Assembly (NCBI RefSeq): GCF_036964665.1
Contig: NZ_JBAMDA010000004.1
Span: 124,001 to 188,000 of the forward strand
Length of the DNA stretch: 64,000 nt
Direction of reading: 5' to 3'
Source: Nitrobacter sp. NHB1
Lineage (GTDB): Bacteria; Pseudomonadota; Alphaproteobacteria; Rhizobiales; Xanthobacteraceae
Shown here: positions 34,481 to 42,933 of the stretch, in pieces
Numbering within the stretch: the first letter of the stretch is position 1
Layout: each line of letters begins with the position of its first letter
Translations under genes and position numbers: made by a program
The notes under the pieces: model-generated
Database searches by the model: none
What the model saw: only the letters and a program-made list of their open reading frames with translations
What the model was told of the DNA's origin: nothing

Positions 34481-34669
34481 CGATGCTCGGCTCCATGGCG
34501 TGGTTCGTTCTGCTGTGAAGCGGATATCGTGGAGTGAGGACCTTCATCAACACCTCCTCAAGGCGCTGTACGGGTCGCACGGCGCCATGATCGCTATAAT
34601 GCTGGGCCTCTGGTTTGTCGTCTGGATCGACACCGACGTCGATGCGGTCCCGACACTGCACGAAACGAC

Positions 34670-35953
34670 ATGACGATGATGCACGGGCTGGTCATCACGC
34701 CATTCGATGCGGCGGCGATTCTTATCGTCTTGGCCGCCATCCTGGGTTACGCTAACCATCGCTTCATTCACCTGCCGCAATCCGTCGGCCTGACGATCAT
34801 GGGTGCCGCCGCATCTCTGATCGTCGTTGCGCTCGACTGGCTTCTGCCCTCCACCAAGGTCGGAAGCGACGTTACGCGATTCATTGCCGACATCGATTTT
34901 CATGCAACTTTGATGGACGGCATGTTGTCGTTCTTGTTGTTCGCCGGCGCGCTCCATGTCGACTGGAATGAGATGCGGCGCGGACGCTGGCCGATCATCG
35001 TTCTCAGCACATTCGGTGTTCTGTTATCGACTGCGCTCGTCGGCGGCGGGTTCTATGTTATGGCCGGTCTGCTGGGAGCCCCGCTTCCCCTGGCCTGGTG
35101 TCTTGTATTCGGGGCGCTGATTAGTCCAACGGATCCCGTGGCGATCATGCGGGTCCTCAGCCGCGCCGATATTCCAGCGACACTGCAAGCGACCGTGGCG
35201 GGAGAGAGCTTGTTCAACGACGGCATCGGCGTCGTTGTCTTCACCATCATCCTGGCAGCAGCGCTTGGTGACGAGCCGCTGTCAATCCTAAACGCGGCGC
35301 AACTGTTCCTGATTGAGGCCGGCGGCGGCATTATGTTAGGCTTGGCGATCGGCTGGATCGCTTTCCGTGCCATGCAATCGATCGACGACTATAATCTCGA
35401 GATCATGATCAGTCTTGCCGTGGTCATGGGAGGCTACACGGCGGCGCGATGGCTTCATGTGAGCGGACCGGTTGCGATGGCGGTGGCTGGATTGCTGATC
35501 GGCAATCATGGTGTGGCCCATGCCATGAGCGACACCACCAAGGATTATTTGCTGAAGTTTTGGTCGCTGATCGACGATATTCTCAACTCGGTGCTGTTCC
35601 TGCTCATAGGGCTGGAGGTCGTGGCCATTTCATTCGATATGCGCATGCTCGGGCTGGCAATCGTCGCGGTGCCGCTTGCGTTAGCCTCGCGCGGGGCATC
35701 AGTCATAGTACCCCTTACTCTTCTGAAACCGTTCGTAACGCTGGGACCTCTGGCACCGACGACCTTGGTCTGGGGTGGTCTGCGGGGCGGGATATCGGTA
35801 GCCCTCGCACTCGGACTGCCCGTCGGCCCCTATCGCGCTAGTGCGCTGGCGGCCACATACCTCGTGGTGCTTTTTGCGGTCATCGCGCAAGGCGGCACCG
35901 TCGAGCGGGTGCTCAAATGGAAAACACGGCGGATCGATGCAGCGAAACAATAA
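34670..35953 (+). CDS. Na+/H+ antiporter, CPA1 family
   Basis: A 427-residue polytopic inner-membrane protein with about 12 predicted helices. CPA1 hallmarks are visible: LISPTDPVAIMRVL (ion-site Asp), TVAGESLFNDGIGVVVFTII with the ND pair, and LVWGGLRGGISVALALGLP near the end. It probably exchanges cytoplasmic Na+ (or K+) for protons in pH or salt homeostasis. Start ATG 34670; an in-frame ATG 34676 is an alternative. It stands alone between IS fragments, with an IS5 piece 190 bases upstream that may have altered its promoter. Confidence 0.88.
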   Translation: MTMMHGLVITPFDAAAILIVLAAILGYANHRFIHLPQSVGLTIMGAAASLIVVALDWLLPSTKVGSDVTRFIADIDFHATLMDGMLSFLLFAGALHVDWNEMRRGRWPIIVLSTFGVLLSTALVGGGFYVMAGLLGAPLPLAWCLVFGALISPTDPVAIMRVLSRADIPATLQATVAGESLFNDGIGVVVFTIILAAALGDEPLSILNAAQLFLIEAGGGIMLGLAIGWIAFRAMQSIDDYNLEIMISLAVVMGGYTAARWLHVSGPVAMAVAGLLIGNHGVAHAMSDTTKDYLLKFWSLIDDILNSVLFLLIGLEVVAISFDMRMLGLAIVAVPLALASRGASVIVPLTLLKPFVTLGPLAPTTLVWGGLRGGISVALALGLPVGPYRASALAATYLVVLFAVIAQGGTVERVLKWKTRRIDAAKQ

Positions 35954-35984
35954 GCCCCGCATTTCGTCCTGAATGACCACTTGG

Positions 35985-36130
35985 ATGATACGCCGTGATG
36001 AACTCCACCACCATCGCCAATTGCATTACGAACCAGAACCCCGGCCTCTCGCCTTGGGCGTACGCGCCGAACACGCGATGACAAACTGGGCGAAGGCCAT
36101 GAACACCCCTACATATTCCCGCCTGCCAGG
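35985..36130 (-). pseudogene. DUF4396-like C-terminal fragment
   Basis: Minus-strand frames give EYVGVFMAFAQFVIAC and, after a shift, FGAYAQGERPGFWFVMQLAM and VEFITAY, resembling the last helices of DUF4396 membrane proteins. It is short and frameshifted. Confidence 0.4.
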
Positions 36131-36299
36131 AGAGTAGCATTGACGCGCATCTTCATAGCGGTCCGGACGTCATTCATGAAGACTTGAGGGCACATGATTG
36201 TTTCACGAAGCCTCTAGACCCCATGTTCGCGGCTGGCTGGCGACGCTTGATCGTCCCTTTGCTTTCCTGCTCGCTCTGCCCTTCTTGGTTGCGGCTGCA

Positions 36300-36580
36300 G
36301 GACTAGAGCGATAAGGCCCAGCTACGCGCCCACCGAGCGCGACATTCGAAAGTTTGCCGGGTCTTCGATCGCTGCGGCAAAGGAGGAAGAGGTAACCGCG
36401 CCGATCCCAGGACCATATCGACAGGGGGCCGGTCTCGAACACGACGCTCCTGGCTTCCGGTGCTCGCTTGCGGATCAGCTCAGCCAGCAGCTTCGGATGA
36501 GATGGACATTTTCCGCGCCAAATGCGCTTGCCACCCTTGCGCGCCGAGACCGCAGTCTCTTTCAATGCCTGGTGAGCCCT
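36300..36580 (-). pseudogene. IS110-family transposase relic
   Basis: One frame gives LKETAVS, then GKRIWRGKCPSHPKLLAELI and RKRAPEARSVVFETGPLSIW (N-terminal domain). In another frame GIGAVTSSSFAAAIEDPANF and RMSRSVGA follow directly (C-terminal Tnp2 domain). The middle of the gene is deleted. Confidence 0.7.
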
Positions 36581-36675
36581 GCGCCAGCAAGACCATGCGA
36601 TGATGTGTGCGGGTTGAATACGCTTCCGCGCGAGTCGGATGGCTGTAACGCGTTCGTCCGAGCTATTCGATGCTC

Positions 36676-37200
36676 TCAACATGCCGATCCGCCTTTATCG
36701 GCGCGCGGGTTGGTCGCATCCTCAGAAGCAGTACGAAGCTCCACGCGATCTGCTGCTACGTTTCCGCCGGCAGATCGAGCCAAAGTCTCGGGAGTGTCGT
36801 GATCCCCGGCTTTGGAAGTTCGGTGGGGGTCCGAGACGCTACGCGGTGTGGATTCGATGGGATGTTCATCGCGAATCACCTCCTCGATACGGGAGGTCAA
36901 CGTGCTGTGCAAATGGTGCATCAATGTGAGCAGCGTTCGGACGCTGATACAGGCCAACGACTTCGATGCGCCTTCTTCTTCCGATGGCGCGGTCGCAAGA
37001 TCGGTCGCCGAATGCCGGATTGAACGATGGCGCCCGTCGGGTAATCGAACAACGACGACGGCCGGACCACGTGCCGAACGCAGCGTCACGAGCTCGAGAC
37101 GCTGACCCGCAAGGCCGTGGCGCGGGTTTACGATCGTTAAATCAGACACCACTCCGTCGAGAATGGCGCAGCCTCTGTTATTCGGTTCCGAGCGGCTCAC
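36676..37200 (-). CDS. DUF5372-like protein, possibly degenerate
   Basis: A 174-residue frame. Residues about 18-75 (LTIVNPRHGLAGQRLELVTL, GPAVVVVRLPDGRHRSIRHS, ATDLATAP) resemble DUF5372, a small domain often next to mobile recombinase genes. The remainder is charged and unremarkable. No strong ribosome site was found, and an istB fragment overlaps the 5' end on the other strand. It may be a passenger remnant. Confidence 0.45.
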   Translation of the reverse strand: MSRSEPNNRGCAILDGVVSDLTIVNPRHGLAGQRLELVTLRSARGPAVVVVRLPDGRHRSIRHSATDLATAPSEEEGASKSLACISVRTLLTLMHHLHSTLTSRIEEVIRDEHPIESTPRSVSDPHRTSKAGDHDTPETLARSAGGNVAADRVELRTASEDATNPRADKGGSAC

Positions 37201-37342
37201 CGGCGCGCTGCTCGACAGGCTGACCCATCACGTCCACATCCTGGGCATGAACGGCGACAGCTATCGGCTCAAGCAATCCACCGGTCGTCGCCGGTCAGCC
37301 GCCATGGCTGTCGCGGCGGAGCAAAACCAGACCCCCGCCTGA
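37155..37342 (+). pseudogene. IstB 3' fragment (another IS21 subtype) with IS end
   Basis: It encodes [40 protein letters not shown] and EQNQTPA with a stop at 37340-37342. It is followed by two copies of a TGGCCnGnTTTTnCTCCGCC repeat (37428-37476) and GTTGACAG, the terminal repeats of an IS21 right end. The rest of that element is absent. Confidence 0.75.
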
Positions 37343-37602
37343 CCCCTCATTCTGCCAAATCCAAAAGGCCGCTCGCTCGCTACGGCGCCATTGAAAGCGC
37401 GCTTCGCGAACGGCCTGCGCCGAAACCCCACTGGCCTGCTTTTACTCCGCCCCAGTGGCCCGGTTTTGCTCCGCCGTTGACAGCGGCGGGTGGTCAGCGG
37501 GAACGAGCTCGCGTCGTCTTCACTCCAGGGTACGAGCGATCACTCTGGGAACGAATATGACAGTTCAGAATTGGTCCCCCAGAATCCGTGAAAGGCACAG
37601 TA

Positions 37603-38238
37603 ATGATAGATTTCCCGCACAGCGAAGAAGGCTCCCGCAAGCTCCTGAATCGCGCTGCCGTTGTGGCCCTCATACTGCTGATTGGTGCTTGGTTCGCCTT
37701 TTCTTGGTTCCAGCGCAGCAAAGAGCTTTTAGCAACACCTTCCACCGGCTCAGACGTCCATACCCCAGCAACTAATGTGGGCAATGCCGTTCCGGCGCAG
37801 AGCCAGAGCATCGCCGCCAAGCAAAATCCCGGAGGCGGGGAAGCCGCGAAGCAAAATCCCGTTGCCCGGGAAGTGGCGAAACAAAATCCTGCAGGCGGGG
37901 AGACCGCGAAGCAAAATCCCGGAATTGAGGAACATGCATCCGGTGGTCACGCCAGCGCTATCAAAACCTCTGAGCCGATCAACATAGATGACGCGCAACG
38001 TGCGACGCTGCGCGCGATTTTTGCCTCTGGCCATCCGCCAACGGTCGCGCGCCCGAACTTCGAGTTGATGATAGGCGCTTCAGTGGCAGAACAGACTCCG
38101 CTAGCGGATCTACCGCCTGGAGTGCCCAAAGCATTGAATGGATTTTCGGGAGATAAGTATGTTATTGCCGGCGACGAACTCGTCATCGTGGACCAGCACT
38201 CCCGGCGCGTCGCTGCCATCATCGGCGACGTCAAATAA
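37603..38238 (+). CDS. membrane-anchored protein with KQNP repeats and DUF1236-like end
   Basis: 211 residues from ATG 37603 (GTG 37588 also in frame). A signal-anchor (AVVALILLIGAWFAFSWFQ, about residues 20-38) is followed by a Ser/Pro linker. Then come four tandem units of the form AKQNPxxxE (about residues 72-112). The C-terminal region (IDDAQRATLRAIFASGHPP, FELMIGASVAEQTPLADLPP and YVIAGDELVIVDQHSRRVAA) resembles the DUF1236 periplasmic domain of Bradyrhizobium relatives. It is likely periplasmic, tethered to the inner membrane. A partial, folded-back paralogue lies at 47920-48106. Confidence 0.7.
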   Translation: MIDFPHSEEGSRKLLNRAAVVALILLIGAWFAFSWFQRSKELLATPSTGSDVHTPATNVGNAVPAQSQSIAAKQNPGGGEAAKQNPVAREVAKQNPAGGETAKQNPGIEEHASGGHASAIKTSEPINIDDAQRATLRAIFASGHPPTVARPNFELMIGASVAEQTPLADLPPGVPKALNGFSGDKYVIAGDELVIVDQHSRRVAAIIGDVK

Positions 38239-38559
38239 TCGAGAGTCCTTATTCGGCCGCTCATCATTCCGTTCTACCGCGGAGCGGCGGAGGTTCGGAG
38301 CCACGAACGTCTAGACGGTGGCCGGCGTTTAGCTTGCCAAGCCAATGAGATCCGTTGCTATGTGGATGCCAGCAGAGCAGCGCCGAGAAAACCGATAGGC
38401 GGTTCCTCAGGGGGCGAGCCCTTTACCCTACCGCAGATGCTGGAACGCCGACGATGCATGAGGCAAAAGTGTCCTCGCGCGTAGTTCTGCGAATTCGAGA
38501 AATGCATTCTGCTAATCGACCAGCAACAGTGGCGAGGGGCGCCGCTCCGACTTGGAGTT
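38239..38559. other. 321-bp gap
   Basis: No open frame with family resemblance. The last bases lead into the IS5 fragment. Confidence 0.35.
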
Positions 38560-38750
38560 TTCTGAAACCCAACCATTTCCATTGGCGGTGATGCTACGGA
38601 TTTATTGCTTGCAGCAGTGGTACAACCTCTCTGATCCCGGCGCGCAAGAAGCGCTTTACGACATTTGCTCGATGCGCACGTTTGCGGGTCTGGAGCTCGG
38701 ACGCGACACTATCCCGATGAGACGACCATCTTGAACTTCCGGCACTAGCT
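38560..38750 (+). pseudogene. IS5-family transposase fragment B
   Basis: It encodes [40 protein letters not shown] and LGRD, then after an indel [10 protein letters not shown]. It is better preserved than fragment A (34346-34480) and in the same orientation. The two bracket 4.1 kb containing the antiporter and the KQNP-repeat gene. Confidence 0.78.
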
Positions 38751-38794
38751 TCGCCGAACAGAAAAAGGGCCCCGTCGAAACGGAGCCATTAAAA

Positions 38795-39031
38795 TCAATA
38801 GTCGTGGTGGTCGCGTTTGATAATCACTGTTTTTCCACCACCATCGTGGTGATGATGGCGACCTTCGTGGTGACGCCATCCTTCGTGACGGTGCCAGCTG
38901 TGGTCATGATGGCGGTGATGCCACCCGTCGTGATCGTGACGCTTGATTACAATTTTTTCGGCGCTGGCTAATGTTGGAACAGCTAGCGCGAACGCTGCGG
39001 TAGCAGCGAGTACGTAAAAAAGCTTTTTCAT
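38795..39031 (-). CDS. histidine-rich secreted protein (78 residues)
   Basis: ATG 39031 follows AAGGAGACGATT. The Sec signal peptide is MKKLFYVLAATAAFALAVPT followed by LASA, cleaved before EKIVIKRHDHDGW. The mature 55-residue chain is about one third histidine (clusters HHRHHDHSWHRHEGWRHHEG and RHHHHD) between two copies of a short IVIKRHDH/VIIKRDHH strand-like motif. This composition suggests periplasmic metal (Zn, Ni or Cu) binding or buffering, an inference. It stands alone with no metal-transport neighbours. Confidence 0.72.
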   Translation of the reverse strand: MKKLFYVLAATAAFALAVPTLASAEKIVIKRHDHDGWHHRHHDHSWHRHEGWRHHEGRHHHHDGGGKTVIIKRDHHDY

Positions 39032-39137
39032 AATCGTCTCCTTGTGAGTCACCCAAGCCAAACGCGGCGCTAGATGCTTATGTTCCGGCGGCCTTTACAG
39101 AGAATTCTGAACGGTTGTTCAGATGAGGTGGCTATTA

Positions 39138-39620
39138 CTTCCCACTATTCATTGCGTCTGCGATTTTACTCGCGATCATATCGGCCACGCCTTGATCTGG
39201 GTCGACCGTGACGTGGACGTATCGCTGCGTCGTACTGAACTGAGAGTGGCTCAGCAGATTGCCGATAATCGGAAGCCAAGGCCCGCGCCTATGCCGACGC
39301 TCGCGAAAGAGTGTCGCAAATGATGAATGCGGACGTCTTAAATCTTGGCGCGTTTGTGGACCAAGCGCCAAGGCCGGTTCAAATCAGAGCGTGGCCGCTC
39401 GTCCTTTGTGCCCGCGGACTTACCTGTGATGACGTAGACACCGATGCGGGACAATTCTTCCAGCAGGGCGGTAGCTGGCCGATAGCAGAATGGTTTTCTT
39501 ACCGGTTTTGCTAACTGGCAGGAAGAGCAGCGCGCCCCTGGCGTCAAACTCGGTACACTTGAGACTTAAGGCTTTGCTTAAGCAGCATGGGCGCGACACC
39601 GGCCGATGCATCAAAGGTTA
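39138..39620 (-). pseudogene. tyrosine recombinase (phage integrase) 3' half, frameshifted
   Basis: Three frames together spell an integrase catalytic domain: KCTEFDARGALLFLPVSKTG and KKTILLSA, then LLEELSRIGVYVITG and DLNRPWRLVHKRAKI, then HSSFATLFRERRHRRGPWLP, IIGNLLSHSQFSTTQRYVHV ending at a stop near 39135. The final box has HSQFSTTQRY with the tyrosine. The N-terminal domain is missing. Confidence 0.75.
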
Positions 39621-39657
39621 GCTGGGCAGCGGAAGAGGAGCCGGACGACTTGCTCGA

Positions 39658-39906
39658 CTAATTTACGGTCACCGCATCGACTTTGGTGCGGACCCCGGTT
39701 TGCGCGTCATACACTTCGACGCGAAGCATCGGAAATTTTGCTAGGAGTTCAGCACCGGCTAAGCGGGCGGTTTGATCATCATCGAAATTGATTTTCAGCT
39801 TTCCATCGACAACCATGGAGAATCCGCTGGTTGGGATTATGTCGGCACGCTGAGGGTTCCGAGGCTGAAGTTCCTCGGATTGTTCAGGTTTATGTAGAGT
39901 TTTCAT
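39658..39906 (-). CDS. hypothetical protein (82 residues)
   Basis: MKTLHKPEQSEELQPRNPQR, then a compact domain SGFSMVVDGKLKINFDDDQT, ARLAGAELLAKFPMLRVEVY and DAQTGVRTKVDAVTVN. ATG 39906 follows CCAGGATCGC; ATG 39927 is too close to its GGAG. It is soluble and acidic with a beta-alpha-beta look. Not recognised. Confidence 0.5.
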   Translation of the reverse strand: MKTLHKPEQSEELQPRNPQRADIIPTSGFSMVVDGKLKINFDDDQTARLAGAELLAKFPMLRVEVYDAQTGVRTKVDAVTVN

Positions 39907-39977
39907 TGCGATCCTGGTTGGAGTCATCTCCTAGATGGTGATGACTCTCAACAAAACAACCGCAGTCGATACCTGCT

Positions 39978-40154
39978 TTAACCCCGTGTATCCAGCGACA
40001 CTCCGAGCACTGATGCTTTGACAGTAGTAGCAGCCACCGTGCGTTTAAGAGCGCGCGCGATTTTCTCTACCCCAACTTTCTTCTTGGCCAATCCCTTGAG
40101 CTTGTGCACGTCGGTTGTAGTCCATGGGCGGGGTTTTGTTGTCTTCTTGGCCAC
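39978..40154 (-). CDS. small basic HTH-like protein (58 residues)
   Basis: GTG 40154 preceded by ATGGAGAGCGAC is preferred over ATG 40166. The product MAKKTTKPRPWTTTDVHKLK, GLAKKKVGVEKIARALKRTV, then AATTVKASVLGVSLDTRG, has the pattern of a SANT/Myb-like or HTH fold (W, then KIARALKRT, then KASVLGVSL). Very similar short proteins occur widely in Bradyrhizobium relatives. A DNA-binding role is inferred. Confidence 0.6.
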   Translation of the reverse strand: MAKKTTKPRPWTTTDVHKLKGLAKKKVGVEKIARALKRTVAATTVKASVLGVSLDTRG

Positions 40155-40282
40155 GTCGCTCTCCATCGTTTGCGATCAGCTTTTAGCATGTGCCATTGCG
40201 CACGCAACCCACCAGTACCACTCAACATCACCGTGCCGCGGATGTACCGGCCGGTGATGAATTCATTTCAACAGGAGGATCT

Positions 40283-40450
40283 ATGACTGAACGACAAATG
40301 ACACCCGTTTTGCATGACGATAAACCAGAAGACGAAATTGAAACGTCAGAAGCTGCCAAGCGGGCGCCCTCTGTAGACGGATTCATCAAGGACTTGGGAT
40401 CGGTAGCCGATCCAGTCGGAGAGATAGTTGACCTTGGGAGCACGGAATAA
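40283..40450 (+). CDS. small acidic hypothetical protein (55 residues)
   Basis: ATG 40283 follows a strong ACAGGAGGATCT. The product is MTERQMTPVLHDDKPEDEIE, TSEAAKRAPSVDGFIKDLGS, VADPVGEIVDLGSTE. Its stop TAATG overlaps the next gene, so the two are coupled. No family recognised; its partner suggests a phage-derived pair. Confidence 0.55.
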   Translation: MTERQMTPVLHDDKPEDEIETSEAAKRAPSVDGFIKDLGSVADPVGEIVDLGSTE

Positions 40451-40869
40451 TGCCAACGTCTGCTGAATTAAAACTCCGGCGCGGCTCCGCAGATCAAGTC
40501 GCCGCGTTTACCGGCGCGGCCGGTGAAGTCACCCCGGACACGACCAACAACCGGCTTGTGCTGCATGACGGTACGACCGTCGGCGGGCATCTGCGCGCGA
40601 CAGAAGCGTATGTGGACGATGCGATTGCGGCGATAGGCGCCGCGGGCGGCGATGCGCTGTCTACCAACAATTTATCGAATGTTGCCGCAACTGACATTGC
40701 GGTTAGAAACTTGGCCCCGACAGATTTGAATTTGTCTGGAACACCGGACGGCTCAAGTCCGCGCGTTGCCAGATATAGCGAGCTTGGCCGCATTGTGTTC
40801 GGGCAGGAATATCTCGGCGCTTGGATAAACATACTTGGCGCAGGCGGCGGCAGTCACCCGTGCGACTAA
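40450..40869 (+). CDS. phage tail-fibre-like protein with Mtd-type N-terminal domain
   Basis: 139 residues coupled to the preceding ORF (TAATG). The start PTSAELKLRRGSADQVAAFT, GAAGEVTPDTTNNRLVLHDG and TTVGGHLRA is the trimerising N-terminal motif found in phage tail fibres (major tropism determinant N-domain type). After about residue 60 the chain is Ala/Asn/Asp rich with ALSTNNLSNVAATDIAVRNL. It is too short for a complete fibre; no other structural phage genes are nearby. Likely a phage remnant or domesticated adhesin fragment. Confidence 0.6.
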   Translation: MPTSAELKLRRGSADQVAAFTGAAGEVTPDTTNNRLVLHDGTTVGGHLRATEAYVDDAIAAIGAAGGDALSTNNLSNVAATDIAVRNLAPTDLNLSGTPDGSSPRVARYSELGRIVFGQEYLGAWINILGAGGGSHPCD

Positions 40870-41036
40870 ATGCGATGGCGCCGACGTTGCCAGCAACACG
40901 CGATAGTGCTTCAGCTCGGCGGATGGCGGCTGATGCGCTTTGACATTCTGCGGCTTCACCAGGTGCAACGCCATCGTCCGTGGACCGGCAGGCGAGGGGA
41001 GCCGGCAGCGCTAGGATCATTCAAGATGAACTGCCA

Positions 41037-41150
41037 TCAGCCGTCATCCTGCGGCGCAGGCGAGGGGGGTTGCTTGGCAGACTCGGCCGCCATCTTCTCC
41101 ATCTGTTTCTCGGTCGGCATGCGCCACGATGCTGGTCGATCTGAAGCCAT
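41037..41150 (-). CDS. short hypothetical peptide (37 residues)
   Basis: MASDRPASWRMPTEKQMEKM followed by AAESAKQPPSPAPQDDG. No clear ribosome site was found. Coding status is doubtful; the balanced Lys/Glu/Met helix is the only support. Confidence 0.3.
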   Translation of the reverse strand: MASDRPASWRMPTEKQMEKMAAESAKQPPSPAPQDDG

Positions 41151-41356
41151 GGCGCATTAGAACAAAAGAGAACAACAAGTCGAGCGGGATTTTTACATAG
41201 CTGACTGGGGAGGCCTGGAACCAATAACTCGGCGGTGGAGTTTTCTAACGAAAGATACTCACGAGGTCCGATCATGCCGGCAGAAGCAGCGCAGCAGCGC
41301 AGCCCAGGTCGGTATCCGGCGAGTCGTCGTCGGCGCTGACGATTTCAACTGAGAAG

Positions 41357-41737
41357 GTGTGTTTCATCATTATCAAGGCCAGGCAATTCGACGCGAAAGA
41401 CGCAATGACGGAGCCCAATCGGGGATCGAATCCGTTCGATGATATGGAAGCCGTCGTTCTCGAAGAGCATGAAGACGACCCTGTCGTGGAAGAGTTGACC
41501 GGGCTTATCGACGCCTTATCCGAGGACGAGCAGATTGATCTCGTCTCGCTGACATGGCTGGGGCGCGATGACTATTCCGCCGCCGACTGGGCGATGGTTC
41601 GCGAGGAGGCCGCCCGCGCGCACAATGAGCGCACCGCCAGCTATCTTCTCGGCGTTCCGCAGCTCGGCGATTTTCTCGAGGAAGGACTTTCGATGCTCGG
41701 CTATTCCTGCGAGGACTTCGAAATCGGCCGGCTCTAA
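41357..41737 (+). CDS. DUF3775 domain protein
   Basis: 126 residues from GTG 41357. The family core is clear: FIIIKARQFDAKD, EEHEDDPVVEELTGLIDALS, EDEQIDLVSLTWLGRDDYSA, RTASYLLGVPQLGDFLEEGL and SMLGYS. Function is unknown. Relatives begin about seven residues earlier with a LTIS-type start; here LTISTEKV is present in frame from CTG 41336 but has no ATG/GTG/TTG, so the natural start may be mutated and translation may now begin at the internal GTG. It is common in Bradyrhizobium-group genomes. Confidence 0.72.
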   Translation: MCFIIIKARQFDAKDAMTEPNRGSNPFDDMEAVVLEEHEDDPVVEELTGLIDALSEDEQIDLVSLTWLGRDDYSAADWAMVREEAARAHNERTASYLLGVPQLGDFLEEGLSMLGYSCEDFEIGRL

Positions 41738-41797
41738 CAAAAACCAAAAGGAGCCGAGAGAATGCCCGCCACTGTGTGCGGCGTTTAGGAGGTCACC

Positions 41798-41980
41798 ATG
41801 CCAGACAAACCAATCAATGGCCGCGAGGCGGAGCTTTCAGAAGAGGATATGCAGCGCGAGCAACTAGGGCCACGCGGTGTGCCGGGAAAGGAAAGCCCGG
41901 CTAAAATGACTCCACAACGCGAAAAGAAAGCGCCGAAGGAGTTGATTCAGGACATACAGCATAGACCTTGCGGTCCTTGA
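41798..41980 (+). CDS. small hydrophilic hypothetical protein (60 residues)
   Basis: ATG 41798 follows TAGGAGGTCACC. The product MPDKPINGREAELSEEDMQR, EQLGPRGVPGKESPAKMTPQ, REKKAPKELIQDIQHRPCGP is highly charged and probably disordered. Not recognised. Confidence 0.5.
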   Translation: MPDKPINGREAELSEEDMQREQLGPRGVPGKESPAKMTPQREKKAPKELIQDIQHRPCGP

Positions 41981-42545
41981 TTTCGGCAAGGGCTGAAGTG
42001 TATCGCCGGACTTCGTTTTATGGACGGTCTGCGTACGGAGGCCGCGTCAACCGCATCCTCGCCGAACGATTGAACGCGCGCGGCGGCCTCACCTGCCAAT
42101 TCCTTGACCTTTTCCACTGCGGGGGCGGCCGCATCCGCTGCGCGGGCGCGCATGGAATTGCTCGCATGGCATTTAGTTTTGTTTGCTCACGGTCTTGTAA
42201 GACGGTTCCGGGGTGTCCATTCATCACCGCCCTTCACGATCAATCTTCCTGTCCCGATCAGCCAGCGGAGGTGGCCCGACAGTCTCACGAGCCAGCCGCT
42301 CCGCCCTTTGACGCTCGCGATTGGTGTCGAATGCCTTTGCTGTTGCGGCGTTGGCGAGTATGTCTTGTTACTTCCTCATTGCCATCGCGACCGGATTGAT
42401 CATGATGACTGCGCTGTTGATGTCGCTAGCTTTTCGGCCACCGACCCAGGCCGTAGTGGATTGGGCCATGAAATCGGAAACGCGCGGCGCCGTGGAACAT
42501 TTGCCGCGCCTCTCGCTTTCTTCCGTCCTAACCAAGGAGAACCCT
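41981..42545. other. 565-bp gap with fragments only
   Basis: A minus-strand frame near 42030-42150 (AAAPAVEKVKELAGEAAARV) looks like part of an Ala-rich helical protein. A plus-strand segment near 42360-42435 (CYFLIAIATGLIMMTALLMS) looks like a membrane helix. Neither has a credible complete gene. The PRC-barrel promoter should lie in the last 100 bases. Confidence 0.35.
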
Positions 42546-42896
42546 ATGTCCATTGAAGGAAGCACCGGCCGTCTGATCGGTAGCGATAAGGTCGAAGGAA
42601 CGGCTGTCTACGGCGCGAACGAAGAGAAGATCGGCACCATCGCGCGCGTCATGATTGAGAAGACCAGCGGCCAAGTTTCCTACGCCGTGCTGGGCTTCGG
42701 CGGAATTCTCGGCATTGGTGACGACCATTACCCGCTGCCATGGAACTCCCTGAAATACGACACCGCTCTCGGGGGCTACCGGACCGGCGTGAGCGTGGAT
42801 CAGCTGAAGGGTGCGCCCAAATACGCGACCGATACGAGCTGGAACTGGTCAGACCCAGCACGGACTCGAGCGGTCGACGATTACTACGGCTTGTAA
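42546..42896 (+). CDS. PRC-barrel domain protein, paralogue 1
   Basis: 116 residues from ATG 42546 after AAGGAGAACCCT. The PRC-barrel beta domain spans residues about 8-90: LIGSDKVEGTAVYGANEEKI, GTIARVMIEKTSGQVSYAVL, GFGGILGIGDDHYPLPWNSL. The C-terminus SWNWSDPARTRAVDDYYGL is shared with the paralogue at 48810. No signal peptide. PRC-barrels occur in RNA processing and photosynthetic complexes; free-standing small versions are often stress-induced. A hairpin follows the stop. Confidence 0.8.
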   Translation: MSIEGSTGRLIGSDKVEGTAVYGANEEKIGTIARVMIEKTSGQVSYAVLGFGGILGIGDDHYPLPWNSLKYDTALGGYRTGVSVDQLKGAPKYATDTSWNWSDPARTRAVDDYYGL

Positions 42897-42909
42897 GCCC
42901 AAAACCGAT

Positions 42910-42933
42910 GCGCGGCTATTGACTCGGCCGCGC
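42910..42933 (+). terminator. hairpin after PRC-barrel gene
   Basis: GCGCGGC (42910-42916) pairs with GCCGCGC (42927-42933), 7-bp stem and 10-base loop, followed by AATTCT. A weak intrinsic terminator. Confidence 0.5.

Noticed and set aside
34530-34672. Possible small membrane ORF just before the antiporter (GAMIAIMLGLWFVVWIDTD)
   Set aside because: It is the continuation of the IS5-fragment frame with no start or ribosome site of its own; it may be chance hydrophobicity.
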